Assembly (NCBI RefSeq): GCF_954871325.1 | Contig: NC_088775.1 | Location: 24,219,561-24,283,560, forward strand | From: Gordionus sp. m RMFG-2023 | Lineage: Eukaryota > Nematomorpha > Gordioida > Chordodea > Parachordodidae | Length of the DNA stretch: 64,000 nucleotides | Reading direction: 5' to 3' | Part shown: piece by piece, positions 22,387 through 33,038 of the stretch | How positions within the stretch are numbered: position 1 is the first letter of the stretch | Layout: each line of letters opens with the position of its first letter | Program-made: the position numbers and the translations under genes | Notes under the pieces: model-generated | Seen by the model: only the letters and a program-made list of their open reading frames with translations | What the model was told of the DNA's origin: nothing | Database searches by the model: none

Positions 22387-23990
22387 GTAAAGATGTTAAA
22401 ATAAAACTTAAATGAAGATGTACCATAGAAGAGTGACAATTGTCATAATCGTTATTTTTTAACTTTTTTAAAATCTTTTAAAGTAAATAGGTAAAAATAT
22501 ATAATGTAAAGATGTTAAAATAAAATTTCAGTGAAGATGTACCATAGAAAAGTGACAATTGTCATAATCAATATTTTTTAACTTTTCTGAATTTTTTTTA
22601 AAGTAAATAGGTAAGATTATATATTGTAAAGATGTTAAAATAAAATTTCAGTGAAGATGTACCATAGAAAAGTGACAATTGTCATAATCGTTATTTTTTA
22701 ACTTTTTTTAAAGTAAATAGGTAAAAATATATATTGTAAAGATGTTAAAATAAAATTTCAGTGAAGATGTACCATAGAAAAGTTACAATTGTCATAATCG
22801 TTATTTTTGAACTTTTTTGAATTTTTTTAAAGTAAATAGGTAGAATATATATTATAAAGATGTTAAAATAAAATCTGAGTGAAGATGTACCATAGAAAAG
22901 TGACAATTGTCATAATCGTTATTTGTGAACTTTTTTGAATTTTTTTATAGTAAATAGGTAAGAATATATATTGTAAAGATGTTAAAATAAAACTTAAATA
23001 AAGATGTACCATAAAAGAGTGACAATTGTCATAATCGTTATTTTTTAACTTTTTTAAAATCTTTTAAAGTAAATAGGTAAAAATATATATTGTAAAGATG
23101 TTAAAATAAAATTTCACTGAAGATGTACCATAGAAAAGTTACAATTGTCATAATCGTTATTTTTGAACTTTTTTGAATTTTTTTAAAGTAAATAGGTAGA
23201 ATATATATTATAAAGATGTTAAAATAAAATCTCAGTGAAGATGTACCATAGAAAAGTGACAATTGTCATAATCGTTATTGAACTTTTTTTAATTTTTTTA
23301 AAGTAAATAGGTAAGAATATATATTGTAAAGATGTTAAAATAAAACTTAAATGAAGATGTACCATAGAGGAGTGGCAATTGTCATAATCATTATTTTTGA
23401 ACTTTTTTGAATTTTTTTAAAGTAAATAGGTAGAATATATATTATAAAGATGTTAAAATAAAATCTCAGTGAAGATGTACCATAGAAAAGTGACAATTGT
23501 CATAATCGTTATTTGTGAACTTTTTTTAATTTTTTTAAAGTAAATAGGTAAGAATATATATTGTAAAGATGTTAAAATAAAACTTAAATGAAGATGTACC
23601 ATAGAGGAGTGGCAATTGTCATAATCATTATTTTTTAACTTTTCTGAATTTTTTTAAAGTAAATAGGTAAAAATTTATATTGGAAAGATGTTAAAATAAA
23701 ATTTCAGTGAAGATGTACCATAGAAAAGTGACAATTGTCATAATCGTTTTTTTTGAACTTTTTTGAATTTTTTTAAAGTAAATAGGTAAAAATATATATT
23801 GTAAAGATGTTAAAATAAAATTTCAGTGAAGATGTACCATAGAAAAGTGACAGTCATAATTGTTATTTGTGAACTTTTTTGAATTTTTTTAAAGTAAATA
23901 GGTAAGAATATATATTGTAAAGATGTTAAAATAAAACTTAAATGAAGATGTACCATAGAAGAATGACAATTGTCATAATCGTTATTTAAA
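22387..23990 (+). repeat. Roughly 118-bp tandem repeat array, forward orientation, right part
   Basis: Continuation of the 14976-17655 array beyond the LTR element, about thirteen units with the same GAAGATGTACCATAGAAAAG core and GACAATTGTC palindrome. Both TTTCAGTG and CTTAAATG variants are present. It ends near 23990, where unrelated AT-rich sequence begins. Confidence 0.92.
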
Positions 23991-24039
23991 ATATTTTCGA
24001 ATTTTTAAAAGTGCTAACGGATCTCTGAAAAATTTTAAC

Positions 24040-24150
24040 AATAGCAAGGCTAACAAACTTTTAATTTTTATTTGTTATTTAAAATTCATTAGATAAACAT
24101 TAAAAAATATATGCTTCATAAAAAAAATTTTAAATACCAGATTATCGATA
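24040..24150 (+). repeat. Inner inverted-repeat arm, left
   Basis: AT-rich segment containing AACATTAAAAAATATATGCTTCATAA. Its reverse complement recurs at about 27712-27800 (TTATGAAGCATATATTTTTTAATGTTTA), just beyond the pogo element. The pair continues the mirror symmetry of the flanking satellite arrays inward. Confidence 0.75.
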
Positions 24151-25662
24151 ACTGTTTCGGATGTTTTCGTCGTAAAAATTAATGAGATAATAAAAAAAAC
24201 TTGTAGGATTTGATTGCAATTATCGGGTTGAAATATTTCGTCCTATAATTGATAAAAATATAAACATCAGAATGGTTTTTTTCTGCGAAAAGAGAACTTA
24301 TTTTGGATGTGTAATATTTACTTCATACATTTTGATGAAAAATAGTAAAGGTATTTCTGAAAAGTCCTTGGAAAAACTTACACAATTGGCAAATATATTG
24401 AGTGTTAAATTGCGTAACGAATTGTGTTCATTTGCCTGTGAATTCAAAGATTTAACAGCAGTTAAATAAAACGGACGATGATATAGTATGAGCAGGTGAG
24501 GAGTCTAATGAAAAGTAGAATAAGATAATAACTCAGAATGTGAAATGTGATAATAAATGTAACAATTGTTTAATATGCGTGTATGAAATTCTTAAAAGAT
24601 ACAACAGGCACACAAGTGCATACACTAATTTATATTTCACATATGTATACATTTTAGCTTTATCATTTACACAAGTTAATTGCGAGAGAATATTTAATAG
24701 ATTATAAATTATATAAAATAGGCTGAGTGAGAAATATTATAGACGAAGAAAAATTAGGATCGTTTTAATGTTAGTATGAGAACTTTTAGTGGAGATTGAA
24801 CTAAAATATATACTTGTTTATTTGGGTAAAGCTTCAAAGTTAATGAGATTTATCAACGTAAAAATTATATATTATCTTAATTCTTAAAAATCATGTAATT
24901 CAAATAAAAAAAAAATATTTAAAAAATAAATAAGTTAATAGTGTAAAAAAAACAACAAGCATTATTTATAAACTGAAAATTTTATTTTTTAAATTTTTTT
25001 AAATGGTATTTTTAAAAAAAATAGGAACGCTTTTGAAAGCAGAAAATTTGGATTCATTATTATTTTTGCATGATAATAACAAATAATATGAATTTTTTTT
25101 TTGGAAAGAGAAACTAATAAATTTTTTAAAATATAAATTAAAATAAGAATTTTTTTAAAAATTAAAATTTTATACAAAAACTTACTGGTGCCATCAAGGC
25201 GCTATAATCATTGAAATTTAAAATAATAAATATAATAAAAATAATACATATTAATGAAATAATTTAAAGAACTAAAAAATCTTGCTAAATTATTGTTACA
25301 AATTTTAAATAACATTGGGAGAGAGAAACGTAGGAGAGATTGGTCATTTATTTTCTAAAATAATAAATTAAAGAAATGTACAAAAAAATAATGGTGATAG
25401 GCCTTAAAAAATCATCTTACTTTAAAATTTAAATGGTTATGTAATTAAAAAGTGTGCTCTCCTCTCATAACCTCATCTAGTCTTCTGTTATGATTTAATC
25501 TTGACGTGGATGCTACCTATTTCAAACAGTGCATTTAAAATTTAATAATTGAATTTTCTTTTCTCTGGGCCACAGGTGAAATCATATTTTTATTCACGTC
25601 GATTTATATTCATCCATGCAAATCAAATCTAAGAAGTATTTTAATCTCATAAGCTTTTCCCA
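24151..25662. other. AT-rich loop between the inverted arms, no assigned gene
   Basis: Sequence inside the large inverted structure. It contains a 65-codon frame at 24272-24469 (starts MVFFCEKRTYFG, ends FKDLTAVK) with mixed composition and three cysteines; I do not recognise it and cannot show that it is a gene. The rest is AT-rich with homopolymer runs and no other frame of note. Confidence 0.35.
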
Positions 25663-26127
25663 TAGGGGAGACCGGGGTAAAGCGATTGACGGGGTAACAA
25701 TGTTAACGCGAATAACTTTTTAACCATTGAGTATAAAGACCTTAAATTTGGTGTGAAGATGTATTTTTATATCTAATTTCTTACCTATGTTCATCTTTTA
25801 AAAAACTTACCTGGTTTTATATATTTTGTCAAAAAACTGTTTTTTACCCAAAAAATATAAAAATCATTCTCTAGTATATTTTGCTTTTAGTAAAATTTAC
25901 ATATCCTCAGGATTCAAAATTTGGCACACATGTTCCTTAATGTATTAGCTATAAAATAAAATTTATCTGACATCTTTAGCTATATTAGAAGTCACGCAAT
26001 AACGATATTTATAATATATGTCACCTAGGGGTAAAGCTGTTATGGGTAAAACGGTTAAAATATAAAATTATTCACATTAATTTTTCATTAATTCATTTAT
26101 TATAATTTTTATTGTATCAATCAAATA

Positions 26128-26451
26128 ATGAGAAATTATAAAAGAAAAACCATATACAGAGATGTAAATATAATAAATGAAGCCATAAAATATAAAATAA
26201 CAAATAATACTTCATTAAATTTGTCTGCTAAAAAATTTAACATACCTTATACAACGTTGAGAAGGAGATGTAAAATTGGTATTAAAAGTTCAGATCATCA
26301 TAAACAAATATTTACAAATGAAGAAGAATCTAGATTGTGTGACTACATATTAGAAGCAAGTAGGTCATTTATGGGATTAACGCCTAAACAAGTAATTAAA
26401 TTATATTGTTTGTATTATATTGTATTTCATAATTTTAATAACTCAATTTAA
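26128..26451 (+). pseudogene. pogo-like transposase N-terminal fragment with psq-type helix-turn-helix
   Basis: A 107-codon frame. Residues about 10-55 (NIINEAIKYKI, then SLNLSAKKFNIPYTTLRRRC) fit the Pipsqueak/CENP-B-type helix-turn-helix that binds transposon ends: an acidic first helix, then A-x-x-F-x-I-P-x-T-T-L-x-R. Residues about 70-105 (FTNEEESRLCDYILEAS, GLTPKQV) match the linker that follows this domain in pogo-like transposases. The frame then runs into the 85-bp tandem repeats and stops. No DDE residues are present. Confidence 0.85.
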
Positions 26452-26705
26452 ATATCAATATTAATTTGGTAACTTTAATAAAAATGCTCAATTGAAATTA
26501 TATTGTATTTCATAATTTTAATAATGCTCAATCTAAATATCAATATTAATTTGGTAACTTTAATAAAAATGCTCAATTGAAATTATATTGTATTTCATAA
26601 TTTTAATAATGCTCAATCTAAATATTATTAATTTGGTGACTTTAATAAAAATGCTCAATTGAAATTATATTGTATTTCATAATTTTAATAATGCTCAATC
26701 TAAAA
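26449..26705 (+). repeat. Three tandem copies of an 85-bp AT-rich unit inside the pogo element
   Basis: The unit contains AATTTGGTAACTTTAATAAA and TATTGTATTTCATAATTTTA and ends ATGCTCAATC. Copies start near 26449 and 26534 and, slightly shortened, near 26619. They occupy the position of the missing catalytic domain. Confidence 0.85.
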
Positions 26706-26710
26706 ATCAT

Positions 26711-27349
26711 GTGGGGCAACAATTTCAGATTTATGATATTCCAGGAGTGTTAAAAAATGAAATACCAAGGGCAGTGACATCAAATAATATATTAAATGGA
26801 TTCTTAGCATGTGGCATATTTCCTTTAAACCCAAATATATTTACACAAGATTATATCTGCTGTAATAATTCAAATGCTAACTCAAATATTGAATTTGAAA
26901 ATAATGATGAAAATATTGGAGTGACTCAAAATCTTACAGTGACTCAAAATAATGATAGTGATTTATCTATATTATTGAACGAAAATGTTCCAGATGATAT
27001 TGATGAACCTTATCATGATATGTTACCATCATGCTCAAAAAATTATAATAAAGTATTCAATCCTTCATCTATAATACCTATTCCAAAATTATTCAATATT
27101 TCATCGGATAAAATATCTAAAAAAAAGAATTCAGAAATATTAGCATCTACACCTTATAAAAAAAAATTATTAATTCAGAGAAAAAAAAATATATCAAAAA
27201 ATAATTGTTTATGTGTTATTTGTAATAAAAACTATAAAAATAGTCGCGAGGGCGATGAATGGCTAAAATGTACAATGTGCCTTGAATGGGCACATTCTAA
27301 ATGTGCTAATTATGATAATTATTTTACATGTCCTTATTGTATCGATTAG
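26711..27349 (+). pseudogene. pogo-like transposase C-terminal fragment with PHD-like zinc finger
   Basis: A 212-codon frame. The start (residues about 5-45, GVLKNEIPRAVTSNNILNGF and ACGIFPLNP) matches the end of the pogo/Tigger DDE region, where the element-specific GIFPLNP motif lies. Residues about 50-160 are low complexity and acidic, then basic. The last 48 residues hold a Cys/His finger: CVIC at about 168-171, then WLKCTMC, WAHSKC, and a terminal CPYC, the Cys4-His-Cys3 spacing of a PHD finger. It keeps an open frame but has no catalytic residues. Confidence 0.85.
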
Positions 27350-27711
27350 TTTTTAAATAAAAATCATAAATAAATCTTAAATTTGTAATATTTGTTAAAT
27401 AAAACAATAAATATGTGTCAAATATTATTTTAACCACTTTACCCTAGTGCTTATCCATTTTACCCTGTACCCAGGGTAAAATGGCGAAAATGAGTAGTTT
27501 TACATAACTAATCATAGCTCCTAAAATATTATAGGTAGAGGGCTACACTTTTTTTTCTCTTGTAGAAGAGAGATGGGGCTACACATTGATCTATAATTTG
27601 TTGTGTTTGACTCTTGTTTAAAATTTTTATGGTAAATATGCAAAATGCCTATCGTTTTACCCCTGTCTCCCCTATAACATCCACAACAATTATTTGTACT
27701 TTGGAAAAATG

Positions 27712-27800
27712 TTAAAATTTTATGAAGCATATATTTTTTAATGTTTACCTGATAAATTTTAAATAAAAATTAAAAATAAAAATTATTTTTTAACCGGTCC
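27712..27800 (-). repeat. Inner inverted-repeat arm, right
   Basis: Reverse-complement match of 24040-24150, lying between the pogo element and the reversed satellite array. Confidence 0.75.
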
Positions 27801-27869
27801 GCTCGTAATTTTTGATATTATTTAGCTATAAGATAAAGGGGCGTAGGCTAAAAGTCAGCTCGTTTCAGC

Positions 27870-28605
27870 AAAAAAGTTGAAAAAATTGTTACTTTTCTAT
27901 GGTATTTAACTGAAATTTTAATTTAACATGTTTACAATAAATATTTATACCTATTTGCTGTGAAAAAAATCAAAAATAAAGATTATGCCAATTGTCACTT
28001 TTCTGTGGAATCTTCACTAAAATTTTAATTTAACATGTTTACAATATATATAATTACCTATTTGCTTTGAAAATTCAAAAATAACGATTATGACAATTGT
28101 CACTTTTCTATGACATCGTCACTGAAATTTTATTTTAACATCTTTACAATATATATTTTTACCTATTTGCTTTGAAAAAATGTGAAAATGTTCACTCATA
28201 ACGATTATTACAATTATGACTTTTATGTGGTATCTTCACTAAAATTTTAACTTAACATGTTTACAATATATGTTTTTACCTATTTACTTGAAAAAAATTC
28301 AAAAAAGTTAAAAAATAACGATTATGACAATTGTCACTTTTCTATGGTACATCTTCACTGAAATTTTATTTTAACATCTTTACAATATATATTTTTGCCT
28401 AATTACTTTAAAAAAATTAAAAAAAGTTAAAAAATAACGATTATGACAATTGTCACTCTTCTATGGTACATCTTCACTGATTATTTTAACATCTTTACAA
28501 TATATATTTTTACCTATTTGCTTTGAAAAAATTCAAAAAAGTTCACAAGTAACGATTATGACAATTTTCACTTTTCTATGGTACATCTTCACTGAAATTA
28601 TCTTA
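27870..28605 (-). repeat. 118-bp satellite array, reverse orientation, inner part
   Basis: About six units of the same satellite as 14976-23990 on the opposite strand (recurring CTTTTCTATGGTACATCTTC, GACAATTGTC, TTTACAATATATATTTTTACC). Units nearest the centre are more diverged than the forward array. Confidence 0.9.
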
Positions 28606-28709
28606 GAATATATGTGTCATCCATAAAGTATTTTTGAAGATTAGTTTATATAAAAAAATCGTTTATTTAAACTATTTATATTTTACATTCTTTTTTATAC
28701 TAAAGACTT

Positions 28710-29066
28710 TGAAAAGGTTGCAGAAATCAAAAGCAGAAAATTTATTGATATTTAAATTAAAAAAAAATATAATCATCACATATTCAAAAATAGTTTGCTA
28801 TATATATTGACAATGTAATTTATCATAAATTGATCTTTTTTTTAAAAAGTTAAAAATAAAAAATTGAACATTAGTTTGTTAAGTAAATTGATTTATAAAA
28901 TATAAAATTTAATATTAGTTTATAAACAAATTGATTTAAAATAAAAAAAAGTTGTTTTTAACAAAAAGAAAGAAACAATTTTTATTACATTTGAAATATT
29001 TAAGTTACGCCATAAATGACTTAAGGATAAAAAAAAATAATTTTTTAAAGTTAATATTATTTAACA
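28710..29066 (-). repeat. 3' LTR of the 28710-31145 element
   Basis: The right-hand 220 bp (from AAAAAGTTAAAAATAAAA to TTTAACA) match 30926-31145 almost perfectly. The left-hand 130 bp resemble the matching LTR part only loosely (shared GGTTG, GCAGAAAAT). Confidence 0.75.
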
Positions 29067-29619
29067 TTTCACACTTTTTTTTCTTTTTTTTTTATTTGCC
29101 CTCTGTCTATAATTTAGTTGTATGTCATTCTTGCTCGTTAACCCCTTCGTTGATCTTTTGTACGTTTTATCTATTTAGTTCATAAAATCTTTCATAGTTT
29201 CGTCTTGATAAATGATAGTTATTTTGGTTGTAAAATCTTATCTTGCCTTGCTCCCTCCAAATCTTTTAAAAAAACGGTTTAGTATGTGATTCGACTTTGT
29301 CATCCTATTGTTAATTATTATCATAATTTGTTATTGAATAATTTTAGAATATATGTAATATTGAATAAGAATCGCCAATAAATCGAAATAGAATTAATTT
29401 AACGAATATCGAATTTTGAATAAGAATAATTGAAGTAGAATAAATTAATCAAATGTTGAATAATCGAAATAATATGAATTGATTGGTCGCGTTTTATTTT
29501 AATTTATTATATTATAAATATCGCGTTTTAAATAATAGCGTTTGATATAATAATTTTTATCGATATTAAATTTCAATTTTATTTATTTATTTTAAATAAT
29601 TTTTTATTAATATTAAATT

Positions 29620-30504
29620 TCAGTTATTTTTATTATTTTTTTTTTTAAATTTTACTCCCTTGTTTTTTAAATCAAAAAATAACTCAAAATTACTGTTTTC
29701 TTTTATCTTCAATAAAAATAATGTTTTAAAGTGGTCAATGTAACTTACACATGGTTTGTCCTTAAAACATAATTTAGATTTCATTGTATTTAAAATTTTA
29801 ATTTTGAAAGATTCGTCCACTTTATCATTAATTATATAATGTAAATGTTTATTTGTATTGTCTACTCTCTTGATTTTTTTAAATTTATAAGTGTCAAACT
29901 TTAATGATTTGGATTCTACTTTTTTAAAATTTTTGTGTATGGGAATTTCAACTATTTCAGTTTCATTAATTTTTTCAGTACTAAGATTTATATCATTATT
30001 TTTACAGTCATAATACTCTTTTAAAATTTCATCATGTGATCTTATGGGTATATTTATATTTTCATCATTTTTTATAATCACAAATGTTTTAAATTTTATT
30101 ATATAATTTATTTCTTTTAGTTTATAAGGTTTTAATTCAATATCTAATTTTTTTATACTAAAAGATTTATAATTATAATTTCTTTTATAATAATGTGTTT
30201 CTTTATCCAATTTTCTATTTTTATAACAATTCTCATTATTAGATTTACTAAAATTTTTATTAGAACAATTTTCTTTTATTTCTGTAGCCGATTTATAATT
30301 ACATAAACACTTTAATGTGCATAATGTTTTATCATAACTCGAATTTAACTCTCTTGGAAACACTGCTTTCATGACTAAATATAATTCATCTGGTAAATTA
30401 CCTATTAAGCTTAGAGTATTCTCACTATCATGAAATTTTAAATAATCATCTAACTTGTCAATGGACTTTGTTTTATTATTAGTATCCCAAATTGGTCTAT
30501 TCAT
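29620..30504 (-). CDS. Gag-like protein of the non-autonomous LTR element
   Basis: A 294-residue open frame, rich in Lys and Asn. Residues about 20-75 (KLDDYLKFHDSENTLSLIGN followed by LPDELYLVMKAVFP) fit the start of a Ty3/gypsy gag and resemble residues 25-80 of the intact Gag-Pol at 8490-12725. The middle (about 80-150) is basic with NYNYKS-type repeats. The remainder (about 150-294) is of unknown function and lacks protease, RT or integrase motifs. No CCHC knuckle is seen. The unbroken frame in a pol-less element suggests the product was under recent selection or is very young. Confidence 0.65.
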   Translation of the reverse strand: MNRPIWDTNNKTKSIDKLDDYLKFHDSENTLSLIGNLPDELYLVMKAVFPRELNSSYDKTLCTLKCLCNYKSATEIKENCSNKNFSKSNNENCYKNRKLDKETHYYKRNYNYKSFSIKKLDIELKPYKLKEINYIIKFKTFVIIKNDENINIPIRSHDEILKEYYDCKNNDINLSTEKINETEIVEIPIHKNFKKVESKSLKFDTYKFKKIKRVDNTNKHLHYIINDKVDESFKIKILNTMKSKLCFKDKPCVSYIDHFKTLFLLKIKENSNFELFFDLKNKGVKFKKKNNKNN

Positions 30505-30860
30505 GATTTAGAAAAAAAAATTTTTTTTTTTTTTAATTATTCTTCACTTTTTTTAAAATTAATCATATCTTACGTGTTTTAAGAATAATATAAATATTAC
30601 ATTCCAGAAATATTTTTTATCTAGTTGTCTATATTCCAGTAGCTAAAATCAATCGTGTCTGTGTATTTAGAATAATTTGTAAGTCATTATATCCCAATTT
30701 TAGTAATCATTTCCATTATACATGATAGCTCCGTAGTTTGATGTCTAGGTTAACAATTCTCTTCATAGTTGATTGATCCATTTGATCTAATTTATATTTT
30801 ATTTTTTTTTTGAAAATAAATAAATTTAATTTAAAATCGTATATCCCTCCGCTGCCACCA

Positions 30861-31145
30861 TGTAAAGGTTGGCAGGGATCAAGGCAGAAAATAAATGGTG
30901 TAAACGTATATTTCGTGAATTAAAAAGTTAAAAATAAAAAATTGAATATTAGTTTGTTAAGTAAATTGATTTATAAAATATAAAATTTAATATTAGTTTA
31001 TAAACAAATTGATTTAAAATAAAAAAAAAGTTGTTTTTAACAAAAAGAAAGAAACAATTTTTATTACATTTGAAATATTTAAGTTACGCCATAAATGACT
31101 TAAGGATAAAAAAAAATAATTTTTTAAAGTTAATATTATTTAACA
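30861..31145 (-). repeat. 5' LTR of the 28710-31145 element
   Basis: 285 bp starting TGTAAAGGTTGGCAGGG and ending ATTTAACA on the plus strand. The probable primer-binding site lies directly to its left. Confidence 0.82.
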
Positions 31146-31434
31146 CTTTACAATATATATTTTTATCTATTTACTTAATTCAAAAAAGTTAAAAAATAAC
31201 GATTATGACAATTGTCACTTTTCTATGGTACATCTGAAATTTTATTTTAACATCTTTACAATATATATTTTTGCCTATTTACTTTAAAAAAATTCAAAAA
31301 AAGTTAAAAAATAACGATTATGCCAATATCACTTTTCTCTGGTACATCTTCATTGAAATTTTATTTTAACATCTTTACAATATATATTTTTACCTAATTA
31401 CTTTTAAAAAGTGTTCAAAAATAACGATTATGTA
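31146..31434 (-). repeat. 118-bp satellite array, reverse orientation, outer part
   Basis: About two and a half reversed satellite units beyond the gag-only LTR element, ending at the TAGTCGACTAA block. Confidence 0.88.
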
Positions 31435-31613
31435 TGACTTAATTTAGTCGACTTAATTAATTCTTTTAGTCGACTAAATTAAGTCGTTTTAGTCGACTAT
31501 AGACAATATTAGTCGTTTTAGTCGACCAAATTAGTCGACTAATTTAGTTGCTAAAGTTGTCGAATTTTTCGACTAAAACAATTAGTTAGTCGAAATTTAG
31601 TCGATTAACAACA
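31435..31613 (-). repeat. TAGTCGACTAAAACGACTAA repeats, right outer copy with hAT-like end
   Basis: Inverted counterpart of 14772-14975. It ends ...TTAACAACACTA, the same terminal sequence as the hAT-type MITEs at 15277 and 46145, so this is a plausible right end of a large hAT-type element. The expected matching left end was not found intact. Confidence 0.75.
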
Positions 31614-32370
31614 CTATGTTTTACGATACAGATATTTCCAAAAGTTCATTAAGAACAAGGTTTTTGATTAAAAAAAATTGAAAAAGATATCCAGATATTT
31701 CCGAAAAATTGACATTTTGGGTTAGTGTGAAAAAACTTAAATAATGCTAAACAAAACACTTTATATTCATTTCATTTATTTTCATATAAGATATATAATA
31801 TAGTATAATACAATTATAGTGCGCACAAATTAAGCTTTCAAACGCTGCGTTGCAAGCGAAAATAATGCATTTCAAATGGCCTCGTACAAATTGTTAAAAT
31901 TACCGTTTGGCGTTTAACCATTTAAAAAGCGCAAATAAGTTTGCTTTTCCATTTCTTTTTTTATTCTTCCCTTTGTAATATTATATAAAATGTAATAATA
32001 AAAATAATTTATTGAGACAATTCGTATAAAAAAATACCTAAAGACATAACAATTTCTTATTTTAGTAATAAAAAAATATAAAATGTCAGAGCTTTTATGA
32101 ATCTAACCGTTATTTATCGGATATTTCATTGCTCTGTGTATTTTCTCATTGATATTCATTTGCATCTTGTATATATTTCCTCAGTTTTAATCATTATTTC
32201 GTCATCTTATTATTTTATTCGCACAATTAGCCATATCATCCCATATTCGGCGGTAGTAATCCCAGTTCACACCTTATTTTCTTAGAATCAATTTTATTGG
32301 GATCTTTAAAGCTTCATTATAAATCTAAACGACAGAGTTTGCAATTATATTATATGTTGCTTCTTGGCAG
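31614..32370. other. AT-rich spacer, no gene recognised
   Basis: No coding motif, structured repeat or RNA gene is visible. A 62-codon frame at 32097-32285 is Ile/Tyr/Ser-rich and looks like chance. Confidence 0.4.
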
Positions 32371-33038
32371 GGGTTTGAACCAAACCCCAACCAGGAAAAG
32401 AAAACCCGGGTTTTTGAGAAAAAAAATTGAAACCGAACCCGAATTTTTTTTGAACCAGGGTTAAACCGGGTTCACTTTATTGTTTAAATTAATATAAGAT
32501 ATTTATATAATTGTTAATACAAATATTAATAATTTACTGACATTTTATAATATTTTTAAATTTCCAATTAAATGAAGTGTTAATAAATTATAAACAACTT
32601 TATTCATTTACTCCATTTTTAAATTTATTCTCAAAGATTCCTATTGGATTGTTAATAAATTTTAAACAATTAAATTCATTTACGCCATTTATTTTTTAAC
32701 TTATTCTCAAAGATCATTAATTAGAGAAAAATGAAAGTGAACAAGTAAAAATAAAAATTATTATATTGTATATTGTTAATTTAAAGAAATACGTCTAAAT
32801 AAATTTTTAAAATCTATACATGACTATGCATTGTATTTTTAACTATATTTTGCCTATAAATAAAAAATTTATGTCAAGTTTTTTAATTATGATTTAAATA
32901 TAAAATTTTTTTTATCAATTCAAAAATTCTTAAACCCGAGCTGAACCCGGGTTCAAAAATATTTCCCTGAACCGAACCCACCTATTTTTATTAACCTTAA
33001 ACCGAACCGAACCCGGGAATGCCGGGTTTGCATCCTTG
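32371..33038. repeat. AACCCGGGTTC-type terminal-inverted repeat element
   Basis: C/G-rich ends in AT-rich surroundings: the left begins CAGGGGTTTGAACCAAACC and continues with AACCCGGG and GAACCCG motifs; the right has GAACCCGGGTTC, ACCGAACCGAACCCGGG and GGGTTTGCATCC. The two ends are mirror images in motif content. The interior is AT-rich and non-coding. No clear target duplication is visible, so the limits are approximate. Probably a MITE. Confidence 0.6.

Larger units (their letters stand above)
25665..27672 (+). mobile_element. pogo-like (Tc1/mariner superfamily) DNA transposon with catalytic core missing
   Basis: Inverted ends GGGGAGACCGGGGTAAAGCG and CGTTTTACCCCTGTCTCCCC, flanked on both sides by TA (25663-25664 and 27673-27674), the target duplication of this superfamily. 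Inside are an N-terminal helix-turn-helix frame (26128-26451) and a C-terminal frame ending in a PHD-like finger (26711-27349), an arrangement known from insect pogo-like proteins. The stretch between them, where the DDE catalytic domain should be, is replaced by three tandem copies of an 85-bp AT-rich unit. Further GGGTAAAATGG-like motifs near 27440-27485 may be subterminal transposase sites. The copy cannot be autonomous. Confidence 0.88.
28710..31145 (-). mobile_element. Gag-only (non-autonomous) LTR retrotransposon
   Basis: Minus-strand LTR element lacking pol. The 5' LTR is 30861-31145; the other LTR (about 28710-29066) shares more than 200 near-identical bases with it, while its outer part is more diverged and longer. 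Beside the 5' LTR, TGGTGGCAGCGGAGGG on the coding strand is the probable primer-binding site. A single 294-codon gag-like frame (29620-30504) lies inside, with no protease, RT, RNase H or integrase. The 3' non-coding region repeats GCGTTTTA and GGAATAA-type motifs as does the whole element at 7751-13804, suggesting kinship. No perfect target duplication was found. It would depend on enzymes from another element. Confidence 0.82.

Noticed and set aside
27521-27730. A 69-codon minus-strand frame over the right pogo TIR
   Set aside because: It spans the TIR boundary and flanking DNA, so it cannot be a conserved gene.
14772-31613. Polinton/Maverick-type element
   Set aside because: No polymerase B, integrase, ATPase, protease or capsid gene lies between the arms apart from the separately inserted LTR elements and pogo.
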